A stretch of DNA of 64,000 nt from Bacteroidia bacterium (lineage in GTDB: Bacteria > Bacteroidota > Bacteroidia > Chitinophagales > Chitinophagaceae): the NCBI GenBank assembly GCA_030427635.1, contig JAUIBA010000009.1, positions 87,987-151,986 on the forward strand, in the 5' to 3' direction. The notes beneath the pieces are model-generated. The model saw nothing but the letters and a program-made list of their open reading frames with translations. It was not told where the DNA came from and searched no databases. The position numbers and the translations under genes were made by a program. Within the stretch, counting starts at the first letter, position 1. Every line of letters begins with the position of its first letter. Shown here piece after piece: positions 1 through 9,593 of the stretch.

Positions 1-481
1 CTACATCCTCACCCACATAGCCGGCCTCGGTAAACACAGTAGCATCTACAATGGCAAAAGGCACCTGCAGCAGACGGGCTATTGTTTTTGCCAGGAGGGT
101 TTTACCGGTGCCGGTTTCGCCTACCATCATAATGTTGGATTTTTCAATCTCCACATCGTCGTGGCGGGGCATAGACAGGCGCTTGTAGTGGTTATATATG
201 GCTACAGAGAGTACCTTTTTGGCATCGTCCTGGCCTATAACATACTGGTCAAGGAATGCTTTTATCTCACGGGGCTTGTATAGCTTCCCCTTCAGGAAAT
301 CGGGCCCCTTGGCGGCGGGCTGCGCATCGGGCGCTTTGTCGCCGGTAGCTTCTATGAGCAGCGAGTGTGCATTTTCTATACACTGGTCGCAGATATTACC
401 CTTGATACCGGTAAAAAGGATATTTACGTCTGTCTCACTGCGGTCGCAGAATGAGCATCGTTTTTCAGTAAGCCTGGCCAT
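1..481 (-). CDS. clpX: ATP-dependent Clp protease ATP-binding subunit ClpX, N-terminal part (truncated by window edge)
   Basis: Reverse-strand translation [39 protein letters not shown]...[23 protein letters not shown]...[45 protein letters not shown]: ClpX zinc-binding domain plus Walker A. Confidence 0.95.
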   Translation of the reverse strand, partial: MARLTEKRCSFCDRSETDVNILFTGIKGNICDQCIENAHSLLIEATGDKAPDAQPAAKGPDFLKGKLYKPREIKAFLDQYVIGQDDAKKVLSVAIYNHYKRLSMPRHDDVEIEKSNIMMVGETGTGKTLLAKTIARLLQVPFAIVDATVFTEAGYVGEDV

Positions 482-669
482 TTACAGTAGCTGGTTATAT
501 TTTTAGCCTGCAAAGGTACGGAAAAGGGCGATGTGAAAGCGGGAGTGGGGGTAATGGCCCACCCACGGAGATAATGGCGATTCAATTTCAGAACGAACAA
601 AATGCCCGGTGTACAGATAAAGTACTATAGTCCTATAGCCCGGCACCACCAGTAACAAGGTAAAACCCG

Positions 670-677
670 TACCTTTG
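670..677 (+). promoter_or_regulatory. Bacteroidota -7 element TAnnTTTG (TACCTTTG) upstream of the KorA-like gene
   Basis: TACCTTTG located 26 bp upstream of the ATG at 704. Confidence 0.5.
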
Positions 678-703
678 CGCGCAATTTTTATCTCATAACA
701 GTT

Positions 704-2554
704 ATGTCAATACCGGTTCAGACAGTAGAGGATGTGGTCATCAAATTTGCAGGTGACAGTGGTGATGGTATGCAGCTTACGGGCAGCCAGTTTACCAATA
801 ACAGCGCTCTTATAGGCAATGACCTTTCTACATTTCCCGACTTCCCGGCCGAAATACGCGCCCCGCAGGGTACGGTGCCGGGGGTGAGTGGCTTTCAGCT
901 ACACTTCTCCAGCAATAAGATATACACACCCGGCGACAACTGCGATGTGCTGGTGGCTATGAATGCCGCTGCACTGAAGGTGAACCTGAAAGCGCTGAAG
1001 CCGAATGGCATTATCATAGCAGACACTGACGGATTTGATGCCAAAAACCTGCGCCTGGCCAACTATGCCGAGGGTGACAACCCACTGGAAAATGGCAGCC
1101 TTACCGGCTACAGCCTGCACAAAATGGACATCACCAGGATGACCCGTGAAGCGCTGAAGGACATACAGATGGGGGTGAAGGAGAAGAGCCGTGCGAAAAA
1201 CATGTTTGTACTGGGATTCCTGTACTGGCTGTATAACCGCGACCTGACAAGCACCTTCTCGTTTCTTCATGACAAATTCGGCAAGCGGCCGGAAATACTG
1301 GAAAGCAACGTAAAAGCACTGCAGGCCGGCTATAATTATGGCGATACTACTGAGGCTTTTGCATCGCGCTACAAGGTAGAAAAAGCAAAGCTGCCTGCCG
1401 GAGTGTACCGCAACATAACCGGTAACATTGCGCTCTCTTACGGACTGATAGCAGCTGCCGAGAAGAGCCGCCTGCCTATGTTTCTGGGTTCATACCCCAT
1501 TACACCGGCATCAGATATACTGCATGAGCTGTCACGCCACAAAAACTTTGGTGTGCGTACCTTCCAGGCAGAGGATGAAATAGCAGCCATTACAGCGGCT
1601 ATAGGCGCGGCCTATGGCGGCAGCCTGGGTGTGACTACAACATCGGGCCCGGGTATGGCGCTGAAGACAGAAGCTATGGGCCTTGCGGTAATGCTGGAAA
1701 TACCACTGGTGATAGTGGATATACAACGCGGTGGCCCATCGACCGGATTACCTACCAAAACCGAACAGAGCGACCTGCTGCAGGCATATTACGGCCGCAA
1801 CGGTGAGTGCCCTATGCCGGTGATATCGGCATCTACGCCCAGCGACTGCTTTGATGCTGTATATGAGGCCACACGCATAGCGGTGGAGCATATGACACCG
1901 GTAATATTCCTGAGTGATGGTTATATAGCCAATGGCGCAGAGCCATGGCGTTTCCCAAAGAGCGAGGATCTGAAACCGATATCGGTGACCTTCCGCACGG
2001 AGCTGCAGGAAGGAAGCGACAAATACCTGCCTTACCAGCGCGATGAAAAACTCGTGCGCCCATGGGCTGTGCCGGGTACCGCAGGACTGGAACACCGTAT
2101 AGGTGGCCTGGAAAAAGAAGATATTACCGGCAACATATCCTATGACGCAGAGAACCACCAGCATATGGTGAAGACCCGCGAGGCCAAGGTAGATATGATA
2201 GCCAACTACATACCGCTACAGACGCTGGACAGCGGCCCGGAAACCGGCGATGTGCTGGTGCTGGGATGGGGCTCTACCTACGGGGCTATAAAGAGTGCGG
2301 TAATGGAGCTGCAGGCAGCGGGTAAAAGTGTGGCACATGCCCACCTGCGCTATGTGCGCCCCTTCCCCCGCAACCTGGGCGATATGATAGCCCGCTATAA
2401 GCACATACTGATACCCGAAATAAATAACGGACAACTGATAAAGATAATCCGCGACAAATATCTGGTAGATGCGGTGGGCTATAACAAGATAAAGGGTGTA
2501 CCCATTACCCGTACCGAGCTGGTAACCGCCATAGGCGAGCTGCTGGAAAAATAA
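704..2554 (+). CDS. korA: 2-oxoacid:acceptor (2-oxoglutarate:ferredoxin) oxidoreductase subunit alpha, gamma-alpha fused type
   Basis: 616 aa; IKFAGDSGDGMQLTGSQF N-terminal gamma domain and GSYPITPASDILHELSRHKNFGVRTFQAEDEIAAITAAIGAAYGG pyrimidine-binding domain. Confidence 0.9.
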   Translation: MSIPVQTVEDVVIKFAGDSGDGMQLTGSQFTNNSALIGNDLSTFPDFPAEIRAPQGTVPGVSGFQLHFSSNKIYTPGDNCDVLVAMNAAALKVNLKALKPNGIIIADTDGFDAKNLRLANYAEGDNPLENGSLTGYSLHKMDITRMTREALKDIQMGVKEKSRAKNMFVLGFLYWLYNRDLTSTFSFLHDKFGKRPEILESNVKALQAGYNYGDTTEAFASRYKVEKAKLPAGVYRNITGNIALSYGLIAAAEKSRLPMFLGSYPITPASDILHELSRHKNFGVRTFQAEDEIAAITAAIGAAYGGSLGVTTTSGPGMALKTEAMGLAVMLEIPLVIVDIQRGGPSTGLPTKTEQSDLLQAYYGRNGECPMPVISASTPSDCFDAVYEATRIAVEHMTPVIFLSDGYIANGAEPWRFPKSEDLKPISVTFRTELQEGSDKYLPYQRDEKLVRPWAVPGTAGLEHRIGGLEKEDITGNISYDAENHQHMVKTREAKVDMIANYIPLQTLDSGPETGDVLVLGWGSTYGAIKSAVMELQAAGKSVAHAHLRYVRPFPRNLGDMIARYKHILIPEINNGQLIKIIRDKYLVDAVGYNKIKGVPITRTELVTAIGELLEK

Positions 2555-2616
2555 GCTGCTACCCATAAAGGAAACAGATACTGCTAGCGGCTATATTTGC
2601 CGGTAAACCTGACTGT

Positions 2617-3129
2617 ATGAATACACTGCAAGCTACAGAGTACGCTCCCTATTTTCAGAAATACACTTCGCTGGTGCCCCATGAGGCTGTAGCGCCGCTG
2701 CTTGCCGCCAATGGCATAGAGGTGACCTCCTTCTTTCGCAGCATACCGGAGGCGCTGCACAGCTACCGCTATGCCCCGGGTAAATGGACCATTAAGGATG
2801 TGCTGCAGCATATAACCGATACGGAGCGGGTATTGGCCTTCCGCGCGCTGGCTGCGGCCCGTGGTGATGGCGCCAGCAGCCTGAGCCTGATGGATGAAAA
2901 CCTGTATGCCGCCGGTGCCGACACCAGCCATGTATCACTGGCACAGCTGATAGCAGAGTTTGAAGCGGTGCGCAGCAGTACGGTGCTGCTCTATACCCCC
3001 CTGAGCAATGATAAACTGCTACAGACCAGCCATGTAAACGGGCAGTACACGACTGCAAGAGCATGGGGCTACATTATGGCCGGGCATGGGCTGCATCATA
3101 TAAATGTGATCAGGGAAAGGTATATGTAA
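2617..3129 (+). CDS. DinB family protein
   Basis: 170 aa; YAPGKWTIKDVLQHITDTERVLAFRALAAARGD ... GHGLHHINVIRERY, DinB-like metal-site His pattern. Confidence 0.85.
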   Translation: MNTLQATEYAPYFQKYTSLVPHEAVAPLLAANGIEVTSFFRSIPEALHSYRYAPGKWTIKDVLQHITDTERVLAFRALAAARGDGASSLSLMDENLYAAGADTSHVSLAQLIAEFEAVRSSTVLLYTPLSNDKLLQTSHVNGQYTTARAWGYIMAGHGLHHINVIRERYM

Positions 3130-3140
3130 GGGGGGCAAGA

Positions 3141-3803
3141 CTAATACTCTACAAAAACCATAGGATACTTGTGCATGATGCCTATCTGAAAGCAGATGTA
3201 GGGCGTTTGTATGGGTGTGGGGCCTTTGCTGATGCCACCGGGCATAAAGCCTACCTCCTGCGATAGCATGATATTCCAGTAGCCGCGGGTGGGTATGCGC
3301 TCTGCCAGGCCAAAGCCCACGCGGGTTATAACAGAGGGCATGTTGTAAGAGGTATTCACGGCCAGTGTGTCGGCGCCATAGGGTGCACTGCCCGGAGGTG
3401 TCCATATGGGGGCGTGGGTAAAGGAGGTTTGCTTACCACCCATGCGCAGGCCTATGCCGGCCGTAGCAAAGATGTGGAAGTAGGAGCGGTAATTAATGGC
3501 ATAGTCAATCTTAGGCGACAGAAACATGTAGCTGGACTGCTGGCGGATGCTTACCACATCGCCATAGGATATGCTGCTGCTGTTGTGTACAGGGGCCGTA
3601 AGGGAGTAGCGCTGCAGAAACAGGGAACCGCCTGCGTAAAGATGATACCTGAGCTTGTGCAGGTAGTAAGCCTCCCATGCGGTAGTAAGGCGGGAGTCGT
3701 AACCTGTGGTATAGCCAAAGCCAGCCTGTGCGCCAAACATTCCCTGAGCGGCAGCAGACATTCCGGCGCAGCACAACACTATCGCAAGGAGATATCTCTT
3801 CAT
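3141..3803 (-). CDS. Hypothetical outer-membrane beta-barrel-like protein
   Basis: Signal peptide MKRYLLAIVLCCAGMSAAAQG, then alternating aromatic/hydrophobic strands. Confidence 0.65.
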   Translation of the reverse strand: MKRYLLAIVLCCAGMSAAAQGMFGAQAGFGYTTGYDSRLTTAWEAYYLHKLRYHLYAGGSLFLQRYSLTAPVHNSSSISYGDVVSIRQQSSYMFLSPKIDYAINYRSYFHIFATAGIGLRMGGKQTSFTHAPIWTPPGSAPYGADTLAVNTSYNMPSVITRVGFGLAERIPTRGYWNIMLSQEVGFMPGGISKGPTPIQTPYICFQIGIMHKYPMVFVEY

Positions 3804-3824
3804 AAAAGCGGCGTTTAAAAAAGA

Positions 3825-4514
3825 TTACCGGTTGCGCGTGCGGGCAATGCCTATGCGCAGCGAAATATATGCAGGATTGACCTTGCCGATGCTATATGGC
3901 GAGCGGGCCACATCTTCAAAATTGCTGGTGGCGGTGAGGCTTCCCGGCAGGAAACCAAAGTCGCCGGTGAAGGTAAAGCGCCAGTTATTGCCCAGATACA
4001 GATACTGGGTAATACCCAAGCCTACACGCAGCACGGTACTGTTTATATTGTCTGACTGGTCCAACGTGGTATCGTTACGCACAAAACCATTGGGAGTAGA
4101 AACGGTATTCCAGCGGCGTACAGAGTCATAGCCACCCATACTAAAGCCCAGACCTACATTAAAGTAGAGGTGTGTATTCTGATAACGGCCGGCGCAGTAG
4201 CGGAACTTAGGCGCTATAAAGAAGTATGCACTGTTGTGCCTGAGTATCTCACCTGCATAACCGGTGGCTTTCTTAGCAGAGTTTGCCTCATTGTCGTACA
4301 GGAGCGAATACTGCTGATAAAATGCTTCAATACCCATGAAGGAGCGCAGGTTCATGCCCCTTGCATAATCCAATCCACCTGATAATGCTACGTCATAATT
4401 GCCCGAGGTGGCAAGGCCCCCTCCGGCAAAAAATCCGAGTATCGTATTCTTCTGGGAGTATCCGGACATAGCGGACACTGATAGTAAAAAAGCCAGGAGA
4501 ATTGGTTTCATCAC
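3825..4514 (-). CDS. Hypothetical outer-membrane beta-barrel-like protein
   Basis: Signal peptide MMKPILLAFLLSVSAMSGYSQK; strand-rich; adjacent to a protein of similar architecture. Confidence 0.65.
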   Translation of the reverse strand: MMKPILLAFLLSVSAMSGYSQKNTILGFFAGGGLATSGNYDVALSGGLDYARGMNLRSFMGIEAFYQQYSLLYDNEANSAKKATGYAGEILRHNSAYFFIAPKFRYCAGRYQNTHLYFNVGLGFSMGGYDSVRRWNTVSTPNGFVRNDTTLDQSDNINSTVLRVGLGITQYLYLGNNWRFTFTGDFGFLPGSLTATSNFEDVARSPYSIGKVNPAYISLRIGIARTRNR

Positions 4515-4520
4515 CGAAAA

Positions 4521-5681
4521 TTAAACAAATTTTTTATTTCCCATAGCCTGTTTTCTCAATAAAGCACTTGCACGATATCTGTCCTCATGGTATTCGTTGT
4601 ACAACGCATCAAGCAGCGACAGGCATTTACCGCTGCCCCATTCATCGCACCACGCAAGCAGGCCTTTGGGGTAATTAACTCCTTTTGTCATGGCAGTTTC
4701 AAGATCGGCAGCGCTGGCCACGCCCAGATGCAATGCGTCAACAGCCTCATTTATCAACATCACAATGATACGCTCTGCAATCTTTCTGCCTTTTTCTTCG
4801 TCTCTGTCGGGGGTGGGTGATTCCGCACCTTCGGCATAGTCATAGAAGCCGCGGCCAGCCTTGCGGCCCAGCCACCCTGCTTCCAGCAGCCGCTTCTGAG
4901 AGAAGGACGGACGGTAGCGGGGGTCGTAAAAAAACGACTGAAATACGGTTTCTGTAACTACATAATTAACATCATGACCTATATAGTCAGTAAGCGTAAA
5001 CGGCCCCATACGGAAACCACCTATCTCAGTCATGGCCCAGTCTATAGTAGCCAAATCTGCTATACCCTCCTCCATAATGCGTATAGCCTCACCATAGAAT
5101 GGCCTTGCTACACGGTTCACTATGAAACCGGGAGTATCTTTTGCCACAACCGGGGTTTTGCCCCAGGCCTTCATAAGCTCTGCCGCCATAGGAACCAGCT
5201 CTGGCTTCGTCTGTATAGCGGGCACTACCTCTACCAGCGCCATAAGCGGTGCCGGATTGAAAAAGTGCAGCCCCATGACCCGTGAAGGTATGCGGCATGC
5301 CGCAGCAATAGAGGTGACAGAGAGCGAGGAAGTATTAGTGGCAAGGATACAGGTATCACTCACCATATTCTCTACACGTGCAAAAACTGCCTTTTTAACA
5401 TCGAGGTTTTCAACTATTGCCTCTATGATAAGACCACAGTCGCACATAATCTGTTGCTTTTCAGCAAACTGAATATTATCCAGTATTTCATCGGCAGACG
5501 CAATCTTCCCCTTTGCCTGCAACTTCTGCAGGGTAGCCAGCATATTTTTTCTGGCTTTATCCAGGGCATGAACATTATTGTCATGCAATATGACCTTATG
5601 GCCTGCCATAGCAGCTACCTGGGCGATTCCCGCACCCATAGCACCCGAACCTATTACACCAATGGTCGTGTTTTGCGTCAT
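4521..5681 (-). CDS. 3-hydroxyacyl-CoA dehydrogenase
   Basis: IGVIGSGAMGAGIAQVAAMAGHKVILHD Rossmann motif; LHFFNPAPLMALVEVV; PGFIVNRVARPFYGEAIRIMEEG. Confidence 0.93.
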   Translation of the reverse strand: MTQNTTIGVIGSGAMGAGIAQVAAMAGHKVILHDNNVHALDKARKNMLATLQKLQAKGKIASADEILDNIQFAEKQQIMCDCGLIIEAIVENLDVKKAVFARVENMVSDTCILATNTSSLSVTSIAAACRIPSRVMGLHFFNPAPLMALVEVVPAIQTKPELVPMAAELMKAWGKTPVVAKDTPGFIVNRVARPFYGEAIRIMEEGIADLATIDWAMTEIGGFRMGPFTLTDYIGHDVNYVVTETVFQSFFYDPRYRPSFSQKRLLEAGWLGRKAGRGFYDYAEGAESPTPDRDEEKGRKIAERIIVMLINEAVDALHLGVASAADLETAMTKGVNYPKGLLAWCDEWGSGKCLSLLDALYNEYHEDRYRASALLRKQAMGNKKFV

Positions 5682-5770
5682 TAATCAGTCGATCTTTGTG
5701 TTACCCGGTTGTTTTTTTTATGTTATTTGTTGATTATCAACGAAATAAGCATAAAAATATACAGCCTGCC

Positions 5771-5793
5771 CAAAAACAGTCCCTCAAAGGGAC
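5771..5793 (-). terminator. Intrinsic terminator-like hairpin downstream of the FAH-family gene
   Basis: Minus strand GTCCCT-TTG-AGGGAC followed by TGTTTTTGG. Confidence 0.5.
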
Positions 5794-5816
5794 ACAATCG
5801 GGGAGCCAATATAACA

Positions 5817-6818
5817 TTATTTCTTCTGAGCCAGTATGCTCCAGTCAGTTTTTTCTGCAACAATTGTATTAGAAAGGTGTCCGAGCGCCTCAATTTCCAT
5901 CTCTACAACGTCTCCATCCTGGAGCCATTGCTCTTTGTAATCGGGATTATTCAGCTTTCCGGTGCCATTCAGCTCCAGAAAACAGCCGGTACCTACGGTA
6001 CCGCTGCCTATTACATCGCCGGGCAGTATATCTGCACCATAGGCACAGCGCTCTATTATCTCGGCAAATGTCCAGTCCATATCGCCCATGCTACCCTCGC
6101 TCACCTGTACACCATTTACCTTACAGGTCATTTTCAGGTTGTAGCTATTGCCGGTGTGGCCGGGTTTTGCCGGTGTTTTATATAGTTCCAGCTCATCGGG
6201 CGTTACCAGCATAGGGCCTATAACGGTGCTGAAGTCCTTACCCTTGGCCGGGCCCAGATTCAGCATCATTTCCTCCATCTGCAGTGTACGGGCGCTCATA
6301 TCGTTCATAATCATATAGCCACCTATATACTCATCGGCCTCTGAGGCTTTGATATTGCGACCTTTGCGGCATATAACCACGGCTGCTTCCAGCTCAAAGT
6401 CCAGACGGCGGAAATGGTCGGGCATACACATAATATTGCCGGGGCCCTGTATAGCATTATGGTTGGTAAAGTACCAGATAGGATACTGGTCAAACTCCGG
6501 TATCATATCTACCTTACGATTGCGGCGGGCAGCAGCCACATGCTGGCGGAAGGCATAACCATCGCGGCAGGAAGTGGGGTGCGGCACCGGTGCCAGCACA
6601 TTCATACCCGTATATGGTATGCCCTGTGCGGTATTCTTTCCCTCACGTATATCGTGCGCCACATCTTTCATCTTACTGATATACTCATCCCATCCGTCCA
6701 GCAGCGCCTTCATGGTAGCGGGCAGTGAAGCATCAGCCTGCGTAGTAGCATATATGTTGTTGTTAATAAGAAATCCAAGATGTTCGCTGCCATTATGCAG
6801 GAAGGAAACGAGTTTCAT
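5817..6818 (-). CDS. Fumarylacetoacetate hydrolase family protein
   Basis: 333 aa; DFELEAAVVICRKGRNIKASEADEYIGGYMIMNDMSAR; GDVIGSGTVGTGCFLELNG. Confidence 0.9.
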   Translation of the reverse strand: MKLVSFLHNGSEHLGFLINNNIYATTQADASLPATMKALLDGWDEYISKMKDVAHDIREGKNTAQGIPYTGMNVLAPVPHPTSCRDGYAFRQHVAAARRNRKVDMIPEFDQYPIWYFTNHNAIQGPGNIMCMPDHFRRLDFELEAAVVICRKGRNIKASEADEYIGGYMIMNDMSARTLQMEEMMLNLGPAKGKDFSTVIGPMLVTPDELELYKTPAKPGHTGNSYNLKMTCKVNGVQVSEGSMGDMDWTFAEIIERCAYGADILPGDVIGSGTVGTGCFLELNGTGKLNNPDYKEQWLQDGDVVEMEIEALGHLSNTIVAEKTDWSILAQKK

Positions 6819-6917
6819 AAGCAGAAATTTGTTTGAGATTGTAAAAATAACCGTTGAGCCGGGTATTTTAAAGGAATGTTGCCGTATGGTGTGTAATATT
6901 GCTGCAAATAACCAGAT

Positions 6918-7562
6918 ATGAGTAACTATCAGGAATTATTTGACAACAATAAAAAGTGGGTGGAGTCCATCATTGCAAAGGATGCTACCTTCTTTGAGCG
7001 CCTGTCTAAGTTTCAGTCGCCGGACTTTCTTTACATAGGCTGCTCTGACAGTCGTGTACCCGCCAATGAAATCATGGGACTGGAGCCGGGTGAGGTATTT
7101 GTACACCGCAATGTGGCCAACCTGGTGGTGAGCATAGACCTGAATGTGATGTCTGTAATCAACTATGCTGTAGCACAGCTGAAGGTAAAGCACATCATAG
7201 TATGTGGTCACTACAACTGTGGCGGCGTAAAGGCTGCAATGGAGCCTAAAGACCTGGGCATACTGAACCCCTGGCTGCGCAACATACGCGATGTGTACCG
7301 CCTGCACAATGCCGAGCTGAGCGCAATAGCCGATGAACATGCCCGCTACAACCGCCTTGTGGAGCTGAATGTGCAGGAGCAATGCGTGAATGTGATAAAA
7401 ACAGCTGTTGTGCAGAAAAGCTATGCCCAGAACCGGTATCCGGTAGTACACGGATGGGTTTTTGATCTGGAAACGGGCTATATCAAGGATCTGGAAATAG
7501 ATTTTGATGAAAAACTGAAGGATATACAACAGATATACAACCTCACCGGCGGGCAATACTAA
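6918..7562 (+). CDS. can: Beta-class carbonic anhydrase
   Basis: CSDSRVPANEIMGLEPGEVFVHRNVANLV ... VCGHYNCGGVKAA zinc-ligand motifs. Confidence 0.95.
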   Translation: MSNYQELFDNNKKWVESIIAKDATFFERLSKFQSPDFLYIGCSDSRVPANEIMGLEPGEVFVHRNVANLVVSIDLNVMSVINYAVAQLKVKHIIVCGHYNCGGVKAAMEPKDLGILNPWLRNIRDVYRLHNAELSAIADEHARYNRLVELNVQEQCVNVIKTAVVQKSYAQNRYPVVHGWVFDLETGYIKDLEIDFDEKLKDIQQIYNLTGGQY

Positions 7563-7587
7563 AATACCTTTGTCATATTCTTGTCAT

Positions 7588-7610
7588 ATTATACCAATGG
7601 TATAATTTTG
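7588..7610 (+). promoter_or_regulatory. Perfect 9-1-9 inverted repeat (ATTATACCA-A-TGGTATAAT) overlapping a TAATTTTG -7 element
   Basis: Read directly; upstream of the c-type cytochrome gene at 7715. Confidence 0.6.
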
Positions 7611-7714
7611 CTGCCATTCCTGCGCTTCCGGCCGTGCTCTCCGTCCTGTGTCCTGATCTTCCGGCATGTATGCAGCTTTGATTATTTTTTTAATAAAAAT
7701 CAACCTGTTATAGT

Positions 7715-8698
7715 ATGAAGAAGATTATAAAAGTACTCGGCATACTGCTGCTGGTAATAGTTCTGGGCATAGGTGGCCTCATAGGTTATGCACTGATAGC
7801 ACTGCCGGATGTAGGCAAGGCACCAGACCTGAAAGTAGAAATTACACCTGAGCGTGTGCAGCGCGGCGATTATCTGGCCAATGCCGTAGCCAGCTGTATG
7901 GACTGCCACTCTACCCGCGACTGGACTAAATACTCAGGCCCGCTGGTGCCCGGTACTCTGGGCAAGGGAGGAGAAACATTTGACCAGAAGTTTGGGTTTC
8001 CCGGTGCATACTACTCCCGCAATCTGACCCCATATGGCCTGAGCCGCTATACCGATGGTGAGCTGTACCGTGTTATTACTACCGGTGTAACCAAAGAAGG
8101 CAGGGCTATGTTTCCCGTAATGCCGTACACACACTATGGCAAAATGGACCCGGAAGATATCTATGCCATCATAGCTTACCTGCGTACACTGCCAGAGATA
8201 AAGAATGATGTAGCCGAGTCAAAGTCGGACTTTCCGATGAATATCATTATCAATGCCATACCTAAAAAGCAGGCTCCCGGCAAACGGCCTGCCGCATCGG
8301 ACAAGCTGGCTCATGGCGCTTACCTGATTAATGCTGCGGGCTGTAACGAATGCCACACAAAAGATAAGAAAGGACAGATAATAGAAGAGCTTATGTACAG
8401 CGGTGGCCGTGAGTTTAAATTCCCTGACGGCGCTATAGTACGCTCATCCAACATCACCCCTGATGTAAATACCGGCATAGGTACCTGGACAGAAGAAATG
8501 TTCATTAACCGCTTCAAGGCATTCGGCGACTCAGGCTATGTAGCGCCGGGCGTGCCTATGGGCTCATTCAACACACTCATGCCATGGACTATGTATGGCA
8601 AAATGAGCCGTGAAGACCTTGCTGCCATATATGCCTATCTGAAGAGCCTGCCTCCTATGGCAAATGCGGTAGAGAAATTCACTCCGGCAAAGAAATAA
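7715..8698 (+). CDS. Membrane-anchored diheme c-type cytochrome
   Basis: N-terminal TM helix; two CXXCH motifs (CMDCH, CNECH); MSREDLAAIYAYLKSLPP. Confidence 0.88.
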   Translation: MKKIIKVLGILLLVIVLGIGGLIGYALIALPDVGKAPDLKVEITPERVQRGDYLANAVASCMDCHSTRDWTKYSGPLVPGTLGKGGETFDQKFGFPGAYYSRNLTPYGLSRYTDGELYRVITTGVTKEGRAMFPVMPYTHYGKMDPEDIYAIIAYLRTLPEIKNDVAESKSDFPMNIIINAIPKKQAPGKRPAASDKLAHGAYLINAAGCNECHTKDKKGQIIEELMYSGGREFKFPDGAIVRSSNITPDVNTGIGTWTEEMFINRFKAFGDSGYVAPGVPMGSFNTLMPWTMYGKMSREDLAAIYAYLKSLPPMANAVEKFTPAKK

Positions 8699-8714
8699 AT
8701 GCGCGGGAAGGTCA

Positions 8715-9593
8715 TCAGGGAATGATAACCTTCTGTGCTGCGGGCTGTACCGAGAATGTTATTTTGTTTTCGCAGGCGTGCGCATCCCCATCTGTCTGCA
8801 TGAGTTTCAGCTCGGGGTGGGAGATGGTAATGCTGCGACCGCGGAAGTGTCTTACATAAGGGCTCTTGTGTATAGTACCCGTCATAGCCCTGAGCGCTAT
8901 AACACCACCCAGTATACGCGGGAAACGGCGCACAATAATTACATCCAGCACACCATCGGTATAGGATGCCATAGGAGCAATGCGGAAGTTGTAGCCAAAC
9001 TGGGTACCATTGGCCACATTGACCATAAAAGCCTGCTCTGACATTTCCTGCCCGTCTACGCTTATCTGAAACCTGCGGGTGCGGTACAGCCACATATACT
9101 TGGTGACCAGCCAGCTGTAAACGGCAAATCCGCGGCGCTGGCTCTTTGCAAACTTGCGCGATATAAGCGCATCAAATGCTACGCCGGCATTACTTACAAA
9201 AATGCGGTCGTTAGCCACACCCAGGTCCATTGTCCCCATATTGCACCGGCTTATGACCTTAACAGCCTCATCTGTAACCAGTGGAATACCCATGGTACGA
9301 GCCATGCCATTGCCGGAGCCCTTGGGAATAATGCCCAGTGCGGTACCAGTGCCGGCCAGCCCGTGTACAATATCGTTGACAGAACCATCGCCACCCACGG
9401 CTACCACAGCAAATGCACCATCGGCAGCAGCCTGCCGTGCCAGCTCGGTACCATGGCGGGGATACTCTGTGAGCTTTATCTCGTAAGAGAATTTATCAGC
9501 ATCGAGATTATTCTCTACGGCAGCAGTAATTTCTTTCTGCCGCTCTACCCCCGAGCGGGGATTGACGATAAAGACCAGGTGTCTGCGTGTCAT
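8715..9593 (-). CDS. Diacylglycerol kinase family lipid kinase (YegS/BmrU-like)
   Basis: VFIVNPRSG, VAVGGDGSVNDIVHGL, LGIIPKGSGNGMARTMGIP. Confidence 0.93.
   Translation of the reverse strand: MTRRHLVFIVNPRSGVERQKEITAAVENNLDADKFSYEIKLTEYPRHGTELARQAAADGAFAVVAVGGDGSVNDIVHGLAGTGTALGIIPKGSGNGMARTMGIPLVTDEAVKVISRCNMGTMDLGVANDRIFVSNAGVAFDALISRKFAKSQRRGFAVYSWLVTKYMWLYRTRRFQISVDGQEMSEQAFMVNVANGTQFGYNFRIAPMASYTDGVLDVIIVRRFPRILGGVIALRAMTGTIHKSPYVRHFRGRSITISHPELKLMQTDGDAHACENKITFSVQPAAQKVIIP

Noticed and set aside
198-506. 102-aa plus-strand ORF at the window start
   Set aside because: Opposite strand encodes an unambiguous ClpX N-terminus.
899-2566. Several minus-strand ORFs within the KorA-like gene
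   Set aside because: Fully contained in a confidently identified CDS; no recognisable domains.
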